64,000 bases of DNA from assembly GCA_946803715.1 (NCBI GenBank), contig CAMPET010000060.1, forward strand, positions 88,695 through 152,694, in the 5' to 3' direction. The translations under genes and the position numbers were made by a program. The stretch comes from Beroe ovata. Taxonomy: Eukaryota; Ctenophora; Nuda; Beroida; Beroidae. The notes under the pieces were generated by a model, which was not told the origin of the DNA, made no database searches, and saw only the letters and a list, made by a program, of their open reading frames with translations. This document shows, piece after piece, positions 1 to 60,200 of this stretch. How positions within the stretch are numbered: the first letter of the stretch is position 1; every line of letters starts with the position of its first letter.

Positions 1-1985
<1,985 letters not shown>

Positions 1986-3196
1986 CTCGGAGGTAGGTGT
2001 GGTTTTTATTGAAGTCATGTATTATCGGCAGCAACCCAAAATTACAATTTTCTAATTCCCAAGTCCTGTATCCAAAGGAATGTAATTCAATACAGGAGTT
2101 ATTTTGATGCACGCTGCAAAACGTGTAATCAGTTTATTTATAGACATGCATGATGCGCTATTCATCGAGTGGCTGTTGTAGCCTTGTAGAGACCTCAGAT
2201 ATTGTGGCCGATTTCTGTACTTTCAAACGTACAGGCTACAAATTAGGTTATTTCCGCATAGTCACATGTTCTCGCACGTTTCTTTCGGTTTCATTTTGGC
2301 ACAATGCCCTCCTCAATTGGTCTCACAACACTGTTTTGACGTAGCGCGCGGAAACAAATCAATGAGTTTGTTAGCGCGGGACTCGCGCGCATGTCTATTA
2401 TATATTGTGCACGTATGTACGTACGTACATACAACAATGCGTGACCGATGGACCGACGCTCATCCTATCTTTTATAGTTTGACGCTCATCCTTTTCTGTT
2501 TGAGACTATTTGAATCAATCATGAATATTTGTCAGGTTTTGAAGGTGTAAATTTGATCATACGACCCTCGGATAACTGGATTGGCTCGTATAATGAGTCT
2601 GATGACTTGCAATGAATGCTGATGAGTTATAATATTCCGTTAATCAGTTAAGAATACCCCATAATTGCTATCGAATAACTATTAACTGTTTGGGCCCAGG
2701 ATGTATTTGTAGAATTGTTTCTAACTCGTTGGCCGTTGCTGTTGGTTGACTCACCCAATGTTCAAAGACTTTATCTTATATCTTTCTATCAAGTTAAATC
2801 TAGCAATATTTACTAATTTGTAACTTAATTTAAGGGTACTTGTATCCACTAGAAAATAGATAATTTGCTCCTAAAATGTCTTGCATGTTTGAAATATATC
2901 TATGTTTAACATGCATCAAAATCACCAGAGTTTTTATTGAGAGAATAAAACAATAATGTTAAAATCGCAAAGTTTCATAAAATCTCTCATACAATGTTTG
3001 GTTGAATCTCTGATCTCACACAGTGAATCACGCCCATATGTTAGTTATTATTCCTGCAAAAAATAGGTTGAGCTGGTTAAAGAATTCGTTCAAAGAGCAA
3101 GAAATATTTGGACAAATCTAACTTGTTTCAATCACAGTAATAGATTGAAACAGGCATAAGGAAAACACACCTTATGGCCCGAAACAAATCCCCAAT
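1986..3196. other. Convergent intergenic region between MOSPD-like and TSSK-like genes
   Basis: AT-rich spacer between the 3' ends of two convergent genes. The short open frames lack domain content or splice logic. I see no RNA gene or mobile element. Confidence 0.6.
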
Positions 3197-4810
3197 TTAA
3201 AGCGACACTGACTCGTTTGCCTCACTGGAGAAATCATCGCTTGTCTCCGTACTAGATCCTTGTGAAGTGTTGGTACTTGTCGTGGTCGGGTCACCTGAGT
3301 TACGGGGCGAGGGCCGAGGTGTGTGCATGAACTGTTTGTCGTCTCCTCGGGCGACTTCAGACTGGTAGAAAGAGACAGTTAGATGCAGATTATGGTTAGA
3401 TTTTGATCGTGGCGTATCGTAACCAAGAAGACAGTCTTTCTGTTACCATGGTAACACTCGATATTTACCTCTCGCGGCGAAGGTGTTGCACAAGTGAATG
3501 TTGCGTTGTCCTCTGTGAACCAGGCGTGTTGCAGCAACTGTGGGATTGTCACCCTCTTAGTGGTGTCAGGTGTCAACATACTGGTGATAACTTCTCGACA
3601 TCCTGGAGTGAATGAAGGGTGGTATGAATGAAATGCACCATGATCAAGGATGGTTGGTGGTGTTAAAATTGTGTCGCATTGCTTTCACGTCTCAGTTCTC
3701 AGATATAATAGAATACCTTCTGTAACTCGAGACTGGAAGGTTATTCCCTTGTTGATCGCCGCTAAGAGATTCTTCACGCTTGTATCATTGAAAGGAAGCT
3801 TCCCATTCACCATGGCAAACAGTACAACACCTCTAAAAAAGTGGGATATGAGGAAAATTTTACATCTACCACATACATGCATGAATGAGCTAGACATTTC
3901 ACACTCACAAACTCCAAACATCTGAGATCCTGCCATCGTAGTCCTTCCCTTTGACGATCTCCGGGGCAGCGTATGCCAGAGATCCACAATGGGTTTTTAA
4001 CTGGCAAGCCTCGGGGTTTATCGTCCGGGCAAATCCAAAATCTGACAGCTTGATTCTGAAGAGAGATTTCGAGTTAAATTCGTCGTGAATCAGGGATCAC
4101 CTTATAATCTGGCTCAGCTTGGATATGGATAACACTCACGTCATATCCTTATCGAAGAGAATGTTCTCACACTTAAGATCTCTGTGAACCACATTCTTCA
4201 CATGACAATGATTCACTGCCTCTAAAATCTGCCTGAAGTACACCTTTGCGTCCTTCTCGGCAATTTTGCGGTGGTTGGCGTTGATAAAGTCGAGGAGGTC
4301 CCCATTTTCGGCTTCCTGCATCACGATATACATGCTCCGCTCCGTTTCGAGAATCTCGAGCATCCGAACAATGTTCTTGTGTCGCAGCTTGTGGATGCAC
4401 TGAATTTCCCGTGGGAGGAACTTCGTAAGGTAGTCTTTGGGAGCACTCTTCTTTGATACAATCTTCACCGCCACCTGAACTCAGGTGTACAAATTGTGGA
4501 GAGAATTGTGATCTAATTCAAAATGAACAATCGATTTTGATGCTAAAGTTCTGGCCTCATTGAAAATGAAAGATAAAAATGTGTTTTGTTGAACATTGAG
4601 CTGATCAGCCATACTCACATTGCACTTGAATTTCTCTGAGTAACAACGTCTTACTTTGGCATAGGCCCCGGTTCCGATAACGTCACCAAAAATGTACCCT
4701 GGAATCTTTTCTCTGGGTTTGGGAGGCGCTGCTGGAGTGCCTCCTGAGGTGCTACTTGACCCAGACACTGAGGAGCCAGCTGGAGAATTGTTTCCGCACG
4801 AAGTGGCCAT
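3197..4810 (-). CDS. TSSK-like serine/threonine kinase, 6 exons, 362 aa
   Basis: Minus-strand exons 4619-4810, 4140-4474, 3909-4055, 3717-3832, 3469-3602 and 3197-3361 join in phase into 363 codons including stop (human TSSK1 is 367 aa). Residues 1-37 are Ser/Gly/Pro-rich. The kinase domain runs from about 38 to 300: glycine loop [12 protein letters not shown], catalytic lysine in VAVKIV, catalytic loop HRDLKCEN (the HRDLKCEN form is characteristic of TSSKs), DFG in KLSDFGFA, activation segment [19 protein letters not shown] and the DVWSLGVVLFAM helix. The C-tail is Ser/Thr-rich and ends NESVSL. All six splice junctions are GT-AG. The family acts in male germ-cell differentiation in vertebrates; the role here is unknown. 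The ATG at 4808-4810 is the first in frame. The gene lies downstream of MAST on the same strand. Confidence 0.92.
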
Positions 4811-6097
4811 TTTCAAGAGGTTTTGGTTTTACTTTTATGGATATGGTGCTGAAACAAGGAAATTGTAAGACTTGATTTTTGTGACATAATTGATCAGTGA
4901 ACATCACCCGAAACTCGGACGTCATGGTCTGGCCACGAAAAATCAAAACTTTTTGACAATTACCATAGTGATCAAGTTAATCATGACAGCTATTTCCAAC
5001 CTCTATTGTTGACACAGCTTTTTGGCTTTCATCTGGTTTTAACTGTAAAGCTCTGGAGCTTTTATCAATACGGCGCAGAGCCCTCTAGAAGCAAACCAAC
5101 ACAGGAAAGGAATAGAATTAAATGACGTTATGCTCAGTTGCACGTGCATGCGCGCGATCAGACTCGTTGCCACAGCAACACAGATTACGAGCCGTGCACA
5201 GCACCTCATACGTTCAACGTGACATTTTGACTTTCTGACTGTTGAGAGTTCATAGCATCAGATAAACAACTTGTTTAAATTGTGATTGGAGAAATTTGAG
5301 CTCTATTGAAAATACAGTTAAAATTGACATGGATAATTGACACATCTTCGAGTTGACAATGTTCTAATTCACCATGATTCTCTTTATTATTCTGGGGTCT
5401 TCAAGATCACCCTCATTCGCAAATGGTTAAATTACAACTTTGAAACCAAAAATGGTGGATGTCTACAACTTCCCCATATTTCTAGACTCTCTTTCTGAGA
5501 CTGATATATGATATACGCATGAAACAGGAAATGAGATGAAAGTCCCCAAACTTCAGCTTCCAAACTGTCTCAGTCACAATTCCATAATATCCACGATAAA
5601 AACCGAAAATCAACAACCCTTAATAATTCAACTTCAATGATATAAACACATACTCAAGGGAAGGTGAACTGGTTCATCGTGACATCTGACAGCCGAAATG
5701 CGTATCACAATTAACTTTTTGCACTGCTATTAACGTAAGCGACGTATCTAAGTTTAAAATAACTTACAGTGCGATTCTTGATTCTGAAACGAACATATTG
5801 AAATTCAGAAACACAATTTATTTCCACAGTAAAAACAAATACAAAATGCAGCTCGACTTTGCAACGATGCTTGAAATTCTTCCGATAACCAAGTCCAAAA
5901 TACCAGCGATACAAATTGTGACTCGATTCGAAACATTACATTCAGTAATTCTTAAAGTTAAAGTTAAACGCCAGTTTGGGAAATCTGGAAGAAAGATTGC
6001 AAAGTTAAAAATCGTATTTTTCTCCTCGCAAACTTAACTATTGTCTGATAAATTAGAGAACAATCAAAACACACACAGAGTTATTTCCGCCCGCGTT
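4811..6097. other. Intergenic spacer between TSSK start and MAST stop
   Basis: About 1.3 kb between two co-oriented minus-strand genes; it should contain the TSSK promoter. There is no convincing coding exon. From 5012 onward the sequence is repeated at 8385-9517, which I read as an allelic contig copy. Confidence 0.6.
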
Positions 6098-45077
<38,980 letters not shown>

Positions 45078-45479
45078 GGACCCGATGGCCTCTTTGGTTC
45101 AAGGAACCATACAGTGCTGCTTTAACAATCTACATCTTGCTGAAGGGATTAAGTTATTTTCCAAGAGCTTACAACAGCACAACAGTATTGAATGAATAAC
45201 TAAGTTTAGTTATTCTGTAATCTGTATGCACTATACAAGCACCTACTCAACCTACTAGCAATTAGTAAAAGCAACACACACAAACAGTGAACACAGAGAA
45301 TTAGAATTTCTTCAGTTTCTCGTGAAAAACATTTTGGATCAGTTGCAGTCCTGGAGTATGCCCTCCATATACGCGGCATATAGGAATTGAGTGGCTCAAG
45401 CTTGACTTTCGGGCTTGAGCATCAGTGATGTTGGGCAATGCGATGAAAGCGGAGCACGATGTTTCGACCCTCGAAGGTG

Positions 45480-45545
45480 CGCGTGCCGCGCATGGCACAA
45501 GAAATAGTTGCAGTGGACCGGACAGATGCAAATAACATCTGGCGA
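45480..45545. mobile_element. Decayed relative of the hAT-like MITE terminus
   Basis: Contains gtggaccggacagatg and ataacatctggcga, a diverged version of the gtggacagataacatttggc terminus of the intact elements. No target duplication recognised. Confidence 0.4.
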
Positions 45546-45771
45546 AATCCCGGGTCTATCTACTAAAGACAGTTGTAGAATTTTTTCTACCCTCGCTGGT
45601 GCAGTGGGATTTTCGGAATTTCGGGCGGAATTACAATTAACAATTGCGCGGCCGCGGCGCCGACGACAGGGCTCCCATTCGCTTCGCTTCGGGCCACTCG
45701 CCAGGCAATCACATGATATAGATAATTCGCCTTATTGAATTGTATTTGGATGTACATGTATTTGAATTAAG

Positions 45772-45909
45772 TTGCCGGATGTTATCTGTCCACTGTTTCT
45801 TGCGCGCGGCGCGCGCGCCTTCATCGAAGGCCTTCTGTTTTCTGTTTCGGCCTTCGATGAAGGCGCGCGCGCCGCGCGCAAGAAACAGTGGACAGATAAC
45901 CTCCGGCAA
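45772..45909. mobile_element. 138-bp palindromic MITE with 8-bp TSD (hAT-like)
   Basis: Starts TTGCCGGATGTTATCTGTCC and ends with the near-exact reverse complement. Arms of about 61 bases enclose a spacer of about 16. Flanked by GAATTAAG at 45764-45771 and 45910-45917. An 8-bp target duplication is the hAT superfamily signature; the terminal bases are not the usual hAT CA(G/T)..., so the superfamily is inferred. It encodes nothing. Confidence 0.88.
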
Positions 45910-46146
45910 GAATTAAGTATTCATATTTTTAGCCATGTCTCATGTCTGATGTCATTGAAGTGCTGAATATTGAAGATAAAGTAAATTAATCCACTCATTA
46001 TGCTCTGCGTTTTATTCCTCAAGAGCCGTTGAAAATAACCATAATGTGATATTTGGATGAATTAAGTATTTGAATGTAAGAACATTAATATATGATATAG
46101 AGATCGCTAATAGTAATCGAGTTTCTAATAGAACATGAAAACAAAA

Positions 46147-52058
<5,912 letters not shown>

Positions 52059-52741
52059 AGTGAATACTGAACTTTTCACCCAGAAACCACATTTTGCATA
52101 ACCTTTACAAAGCTTCTGGTGAAATGGTATTCAAATTGTACTGAATCAGTGAATCACAACTTTACAAGAAATATGATTTGAGATCCCATGATATTCCATC
52201 ACTATTCACAGGTATTTCTATTTCTAGTTTGTGAAAGACCAATGGAAGCATAACAATTGAATTGCTATCAAGCACCATCACAACTTCTATCCCAAAACCC
52301 ATCAAGAAATAAGCAACAATAACAATTCCAGATACAATTCGCAATTCCTCCTAGGCGCCTTCACCATTTACATGACCTGAAGCAAGGTTTCAGTACCACA
52401 AACAAGGTTTCAGTACCACAACATGAGTGGTAAACAATCATTTCACTGTCGATGATAAAATAAGACTCTGGTTTTGCGCGAGCCCCTGACGCAGAGTCTG
52501 CGTCGCAGACTTTTAACTTCGCCAACACTCGCTGTTTTGTGACTCATACTGCAACTGTACGTACGCGGACTGGCTTAGCGCGCGTAGTTTAGCCAGGCAT
52601 GCGAGTTATTCAGTTATATGATTACTAGAAAACCCGTCGAGGGGGCGTGGTACAGTATAAATACTAATAGTGAATACGACGGGAAATTGCGATCAAAATA
52701 AACGTTTGCAATTTTCTTCGTTTTTGTGATACATGATCACN

Positions 52742-52775
52742 GCGCGCGAGAAACAGGTCAGGTAACATCTGACAA
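52742..52775. mobile_element. Partial relative of the MITE terminus beside the N join
   Basis: gcgcgcgagaaacag followed by a diverged terminus (ggtaacatctgacaa). Its left half is missing because the contig starts here. Confidence 0.45.
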
Positions 52776-52905
52776 ACTCATACTGTACGTACGCGTACTG
52801 TGTACTGGCTTAGCGCGCGTAGTTTAGCCAGGCATGTGAGTTATTCAGTTATATGATAATATAATAAAGAAATACGCGCGCTGAAAATTCAGCAAACTTT
52901 TTTGC

Positions 52906-52991
52906 TTGCCGGATGTTATATTAATATTATCTGTCCACTGTTTCTTGCGCGCGCCGCGCGCGAGAAACAGTGGACAGATAACATTTGGCAA
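52906..52991. mobile_element. 86-bp palindromic MITE with 8-bp TSD, same family as 45772-45909
   Basis: Termini TTGCCGGATGTTAT and AACATTTGGCAA, core ctgtccactgtttcttgcgc with its reverse complement. Flanked by TTTTTTGC at 52898-52905 and 52992-52999. A duplicated ttatattaata piece distinguishes the left arm. Lacks the inner ccttcatcgaaggcc segment of the longer element. Confidence 0.88.
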
Positions 52992-53187
52992 TTTTTTGCC
53001 TAGGCTAGCTATGTTTATGTCGAATAGGACTGCTTCATCGCTTCATCGCGGATTGAAAATCGCGCGGATTGAAAATCGCGCGCACCGACGGTAGGGTAAA
53101 ATCTTACAAATATCCAATATACTGCTAATAGATAAGGGCAGTGATCTTGAGTTGTACATAGTGCAAGGAAATAGCAGATGAGTCAGC

Positions 53188-53272
53188 GGATTGGTAGCTC
53201 AATTGGTAGAGCAACAGGCGTGATTCCTGAGGTTCTGGGGTCAAGCCCCTGGCCCTTAGCCCTGGTCAATCC
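53188..53272 (+). repeat. tRNA-derived sequence, probably a SINE head
   Basis: Contains a good A box (TAGCTCAATTGG, with GCTC/GAGC D-stem), a plausible anticodon stem (CAGG/CCTG) and a B-box-like GGGTCAAGCCC. Outer GGATTG/CAATCC can pair. Spacing and T-arm are not canonical and the anticodon loop lacks T33, so I do not call a functional tRNA. Confidence 0.45.
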
Positions 53273-54206
53273 CATACTTTTCTGAGTTTCTTCCCTATTC
53301 AGTACTTGGTCATGATCTCATTTAATTGAATACCCCTTCATCCTTAGCTGAGATCAGGCCGTGTATGCTGTGTGTTCCCTTGGCTGTTGTACAACAGGTT
53401 GTACAATGTGTGTGTATGCTTATGTGTGGGGGTGTGTAACATTAATCTTGCAGTGAAGGATATAAATTGAATAACTTCCTAACCATAATTGTTATCTTTC
53501 TTAATTTGATATTCTATGGTGTCCATGTTTAATGTTGATGTTCTTAAGTTGTTTTATTCAATGCATCACACCTTCCCGAAGACAATGTATGACTGCTAGT
53601 TATGCATGGGTGTATGCATAGATGTATGACTGCTAGTGAGGCATTTTATTTTACCTGTATTTTTCATCTCTAAAGTTGATGACCTGATTCCTACTGTCAT
53701 GTATGTTTCAGAATTTATTCCAGTTATGGGTAATTCATTAGGTACTTAAGAAGGTAGTTCAACAGTTACTTCTGAGTTGAAATTTTGGAGTGAAGAGACA
53801 ATTGGAGACTATTTTCTATAATTGATATATTTTGTTGCATTATTCAAGTGATAGCTGCTTATAACATCAGTGAACAGACATCAATTGTTAAATGACTCAG
53901 GATTGTGAAACATTTATCATCTTACCAAGTGGTACTTATAACTTAGACTTGCTTATTGTATTGCTGATGTAGGTAGCTATGATTTAGAACAGTGCAATAG
54001 GGGTACAATATCTAAAATAATGTTCGTCAGTGTACAAATTATTAAGGTTAATAAATAAAGTTGTGTTTCAGCTCTATTTTGTTTCATGATATGGCTTTGT
54101 CCCTATGTTTATTTTTCAGCTAATTTATTTCAGATTATTTCATACTAATGATATCTTGTGAATCAGGTTAGCATTAGTATCCACTTTCATATTGAAATTT
54201 CTAGGG

Positions 54207-57200
54207 ATGTCTGTATTTTTTGATCACAGAGCAGCTACAAGTGCCAATAGTGTTCACACTGATATTCTATGGCATCCAACTTTCGCTCTATTAGCTGTTG
54301 CCACCAAAATAGATGACGCTGATAATGAAGCTCAGGGTGCAGTTAGCCTTTTCTTTGATGAGGTTAGTTCTTCAATGTCAGGTGTAGTCAAGACAAATGT
54401 GTGGCCAATGACCATGAAGGATAATAATAGTAAAATTATTAAGTGATCTATTAAAACAGCAGTTTTCAATTTAAGGGAGAAGCAGTTGAAGATATAAATA
54501 TTGAGAAAAATTGTGCTCCTACAACAATGTCATGGCATCCTACCAGAAAGATTCTCTCTGTTGGATGGGAAAATGGTGAGAACTATGATGGACGATAATG
54601 TTATATCTTTCAGCTTTTTTGGTCATCACGTTTCATACATGAAATTCAGCAGTCAGCACAAATATGAGCTGTTGTATTGAATCAGGTGACATCACTCTTT
54701 GGAATGAGCATGAACATGAAGGGAGCTGTGCCAGTGATGGACATAAAGCACCAGTAAACATCCTGGCATGGAGCAGTAATGGTACAAGGCTAATATCTGG
54801 AGATGAGGTAACTGTTACAACTTTTTCTATTGTCAAATATTGATGCCTACTGACAAGGGAAATATCTTATGCAGAAATTTTGCATATAACCATCACAGAG
54901 AGGTGTGATGATAGCCTGGAGATGTGATGCTCGTGGTCAACTTCATCAGCTACAAAACTATCAAAAGAGAAGCAGCTACACCCACTGCTTATTTCGGCCC
55001 ACAGTAGGAGGAGCTGGAGGAAACGACCCATTCTACAAGTGAGTTACTTTTGTGCTGCACAATTGACTTTTTGTGATTGAAAATTATTAGTGTTGAAGCA
55101 TAAAAGGAGGGCTGTCGTCCAAATCTTCAAGGTATGAGTGCCAGAATCTCAATGGATCCCCAATTTTAGTTCCAATATGCAATATTTATATTTATTGTAT
55201 GTGGGGAGAAAATCATGATTAATATGAAGGAAACAAATTAGCAAGCAGCATTAGCACCATTACCGAGTTCCAATTGCCTTTCCCGATTGATTTTAATGCT
55301 ATGAACAGTAAATAAAACCCGATAGAAGGTTCATTTTATCTTTGTCGTCTCTTTTTTGTTTTTCTGATATTATATCACATGCCGAGATTCATCTTGCTCC
55401 TCATAGCTACTGCCTTTCAAACTTGTTTTTGTAAACGTGAGAAACAATGGGAAAAATGTTATAAGTTTGACGAGATTTTTGAAGAATGTATCGCATTTGG
55501 TGAGTAGTTTAATACTGTTATTTATTGTTTATTAATAGTACCTACCATCTCACCTAATCAACTCTTCCTCTATTTGATATCCGATTTTCATATGATTCAT
55601 AGGATACAGACCAAGATGGATTCGATGTGCTCTCAGGATTTTTTCTCTTGAAAATCTCAACTTTGATGATGAAATACTCGGAAAAGACACAAATGTTCCT
55701 GATCGAATGAAAGAAATCATAAGTGCTGAGCACGGGAAGTATGAACAGCTTCTTAATCCAACTCACGAGCTTAAATATGACGAAATACAAGACACACTTA
55801 CTTTAAGAGAGAGGAAAGGGTGTCGAACAGTTGAGAAGAAGGTGCGGAAGCAATGCATTGACACGACAAAATTCACTTGTGTCAATCTTGGAAATACTCT
55901 AGACAAACGGCGGCTGATAATAGCAGAACTGAATGGAGGAATGCCTGGTATGAATTTAGCCATCTCATTCACATTGTTTGGATTTTGTCGTATCTGGGGA
56001 TTGAGAATGATAACCGTGAAGTTTGACTTGACATTCCTCGGCTAAAATTCTCTTTCATCAGTAATGACTTGAACCGGAAGGCAACCCTTGCTTGAGTCTA
56101 TGTCCATTGTACAAGGAGTTTAAATATTCGTCATTTAAAACTCTGCAGGGAGGATAATGTTGAAGTCGATCAGTGATCCCATAATCGAAGAAGCCACAAA
56201 AGCTAGCTTAGACGAGTTTAGGGATAGAATCCATGATAAAATGGGCAATTCATATGTTCTGGTTGTGGGAAAATTAGAAGAAGCCAGAAGCGGGGTGAGG
56301 CAGACTTCATTGATCATCAAATAGCAATGATGTATCCCTAACAAATAACCTTGATCAAAACTACCCTGTTGCTTCAGAAGCAATTGTACTGAGTAGTACG
56401 TCTCACTGAGTACACAATATCATTTTACTCAGCTTATAGCTAGTTAATTCAGTGTTAGTAGCGAGCTATTTATAACTGATAACCCATGACCTTAGAGTGC
56501 TGCCGGAAGAAAGTACTTTATGGACATACACCTAGGGGTTACAAACGATGAAGAATGTGTCAAATATGCTTACCGTGGAATGACCACCATTAAAGCCTGT
56601 GATACAGAGGTGAACGCTTCACATTATTCACTTTACATTGGGTTAACGTTCCCAGAAGCATGCCAGATTAACTAATTAATTAACTAATTAACTAATTTAG
56701 CAATTAACTAATTTATGTAATGTTCGTCTTCTCCAGATGGCATTTGTAACACTCTCCGTTGTTCATCAACTCTGGTCAGAGATACCGTGGAAGTGGTTCG
56801 AAATGGAAGAAATATCTGGACCACCAATTAAAGACAAATATTGGACATTAGAATAATGCAGCAAATTAAAACAAGTGATAGTAGAAAAGACGCGGTATAA
56901 AGTATAGATGTGTTGAACCTAATAATATAAGCATCTGATGTTATATTAATAAGTATAAGTTTTTCTTTACATTTGACTGACAGTATTCTTAGTAAGAACA
57001 AGTAAGGACTTTAGGACTATTCAATCTCTAAGTATTCCGATGATTACATATTGAAACCTCAGACCAGCACAATGTAACATATGGTATTCTCATACTAGCT
57101 CATAAATCACACGATGTGCAGTTTTGTAAGATGGGGTAGTCTCCTCTATATTCTCTCTTCCACAGTGTTATCCAATATACTTATCCCCATTAACCATCCT

Positions 57201-60200
57201 ATGTGCTCAAAGTTGGAGGACCTTCTTGATGAATGTGTTGCTTACGGTAAAATCCAATTTTAATTAACCAATTAATGAGTTTTCATTGATAATTGTGTTT
57301 TGAAACAACACTGCTAAGACGTCATCCCAGGTTATGAGCCAAAATGGATTCCTTGCGCTAAAAGGATATTTGAAGTTGACTTTCTTCAAGGCAGAAATGT
57401 TTTTCAACTCTTCCTTGAGCTTGAGCTGAAATATCCTGGTCAACGGCTTGTCGATTTTGGGGACATGGTAGATGAAGATGGATTTTACATATTCATGAGA
57501 GGTGAGCTTCTAGATCACGAAATCAAGATTTGCAGAACCTTTGAGAGGAAGATTCTCAAGAATTGCGATGACATCACTAAATACACTTGTGTTGAATTGG
57601 ATGCTAGCTTGAAGCAGAGGAGAAGACAAAGGGAGTTCATCAGGACAGATTTCATGTTCCCAGGTTACCATACGAATTGATGCACGTGAGTCGTGATTCA
57701 CGTGTTGTCTAGTAACTACCTACCAGCAACATAACCATAAACACTAAACAGACGTAGGTACACATCTGTGATCTGTTATTCTGTAACCCTCAGCCCTGGA
57801 TGATCCTGAGGTGTTAGCTGCCATGGAAGAGTGTGTGGGAGAATTACAAAGGCGGGTAACTTCCAAAATTGGTGATGGTGGAACTGTCGTTGTTGGAGAA
57901 CTTCTGGATACCATGAGAGTGGTTCGTCCTTCAGTGCTCAATTACGATTACGTATATATTTAACTTGACTCGCATGTATGAAGATTCTGAAGATCCTATT
58001 TCACGCACTCGGTGTGTCCACTGGATTTCTAAAGATTTGTCACTGCTTCCAGGTAGCTGCAGGCTTTCACTACACCATTACAGTCCTGATAGGTGTTACA
58101 GATGATGAAATTTGCCATAAAAAGGCTACTGATGGTCTAGTGAACGCTGAAAACTGCAGATCTGTAGAGGTACCTTTCAGAGATGCATGCTCAGATTTCT
58201 CCGTGGCTACTCACTACAGTTTATCAGTTATCACTTTATTAATGCCTTTTCACAATATGATATGCAACTGATAACGCTTCCATCTACAGTTGAGCAAGGT
58301 ATCACTGTCTGTGTTGCATCAGACTTGGTCTGACCCTTCCTGGCTTTATTTTGAGATGGAAGACCTTGAGGGACCCCCACTAAAAGAAACCTTCTGGGAC
58401 TGAGCGATTTTGATCGAGATTCTAGTCGCCCGTGATCCATTTTCTTTGAACAAGACAATATTAACAAACATCTTGGACGGACCCAGTTAGCAAATACCTA
58501 CCCAGTACCTACAGCTTATTATCACGGCAACTGAATCAGAATGATGATGTATTTCACTGTGTTTAAATTCGTTAACTGTTGTATGATAGATTCTTTAGCA
58601 TCTTTTTGAGTTTTACTATGGTAACCTGAAATATTTGGAGTCTCGGAATTATCATCAAAGATTTGAGATTGCTCAAATAATTCCGGGATATGAGGCGGAA
58701 TTGTCGTGCAACCCAGCATGATGCTGGCAGCATCACTTAAAGCTCACATTGACCGTAATTTCCGTGTTGAGCAGAAGTTTCCAAAACCTCATCACTTGGT
58801 ATATTTCAGTAACTACACAGCCTTGGCTCGCGCTGCCGTGGAGGGAGATGAAACTGCATTAGACATGTTCGGAACATGGAACAAGAGTAAAGTGAGCAAT
58901 CCACTATTGTCACAGGTTTCCTTCACAGTTGATAATGATTCTGTGTAAATTGCATGACAACTTGCGTGCTTATTAATTTTGCCTGGAATGAATTTTGGAA
59001 TTCATGAAAAAACCATCCCTCTTCTCAATTGTTTGATGCTGTGTCTGACACTTCTAAGCTATATTCCTAACCAGTCTGGTCAGATATACGAGTCTACAGA
59101 ATCTCTGAGCTGCTTTGTGGGTTCAGAAGACGGTCTAATCTACCACATAGACGACAAGCTCGTGCTGAGAGAGTGTGTCAATGTGGAGACAATGATAAAA
59201 TCCATGCTGATGTATGAAGCTAAGAACATTCTGGTGGTGGTGACTACAACCATGATGCTAATCCAGTTCAACTGTGCACCTGATGGTGCTCTCACTGAGA
59301 TTATGAAGGTGGGAGAAATGCATCGGTGTGGTGTTCCAAATGATGGTTCCTTGCATCTCATCTCTAAACCTCTTTGCACCAATGATGCCTGTACAAATTA
59401 CAATGTCCTCGCAGGTCAAGTTGTCTGGAAAGTCCTCTATCACATGTGTGATTTGGACAGGCCCTGGTCTCATGGCAACGGTTGCTGGGGAGGATGTTGT
59501 GAGGTTGTGGGATCTGGAGAAGGATAACAACTTCTCGCTTGGTGGAGCATTGGAGCAGATCAATTGTCTTAGTTACAGTGCTAGCAAGAGAATCTTAGCA
59601 GGTACCTGATTCGAAGGAATCATGGGAGAACTATGGACGGCGGTGATTGCCTCATTTCCGATAAATGAACTTGTAAAACCCCATCATCAGGTGGACTGGT
59701 TAACGGGAAGATTGCAATGTGGCAGCACAGACCAGGATCCTACCTACAGGAACATTGGACTGTCCTCCCAACAATTGATCTGAGTGACAGCTTCATCCAG
59801 ATTCAGTGGAGTTCCTCGCACCCTCTCCTTGCAGCTAACAACATCAGTGATGTCATCATCCTCAATGAACAACCAATCAGTACCAGTATAGGAGTCCAGG
59901 TATGCCATGATTTTGTCACGTTCACACCATCATATTATTGGGTTCTCAAACTGTGGTAGTGTAGGATAAGTTCAGTTAACACTTGTCACGTTGCTTCAGA
60001 GCGCTGTTGTACAAGTTAGCCCATACCACGTGCAACTTGAGACCTTGGATCCTCCAAACATTTTATCGATCAGAACTGACATTCATATAAGAGGTAAGTG
60101 TTAGTTACCACTTTCATCTTCTTCCTGAACTATGAAATTATCGTAAAACCAAGCTTCCCAAATGCTGTATGTTGTCCAATTCTAGGAGTTTGCAATTCTG

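Larger units (their letters stand above)
45078..46146. other. Intergenic region between Tec-kinase stop and MAST long-form start
   Basis: Contains the 138-bp MITE (45772-45909) and a decayed relative (about 45480-45545). The MAST long-form promoter is expected here. Confidence 0.6.
52059..54206. other. Divergent intergenic region between Tec kinase and IFT140
   Basis: About 2.1 kb. Contains a 19-bp tandem repeat (about 52379-52422), an N join at 52741 with flanking redundancy (about 52536-52630 and 52776-52858), a MITE, a partial MITE end (about 52742-52775), a two-fold gattgaaaatcgcgcg repeat (about 53044-53080) and a tRNA-like sequence. Promoters of both genes should lie within it. Confidence 0.6.

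Noticed and set aside
45709-45966. Two similar proteins on opposite strands containing FLARGARAFIEG
   Set aside because: Both arise from the palindromic MITE read on each strand.
54633-54836. Minus-strand ORFs opposite IFT140 exons
   Set aside because: Antisense shadows of the plus-strand exons.
59309-59527. Continuous ORF through 59309-59414 as IFT140 coding
   Set aside because: Splicing 59308 to 59415 restores the family sequence [14 protein letters not shown]; the read-through frame does not match IFT140.
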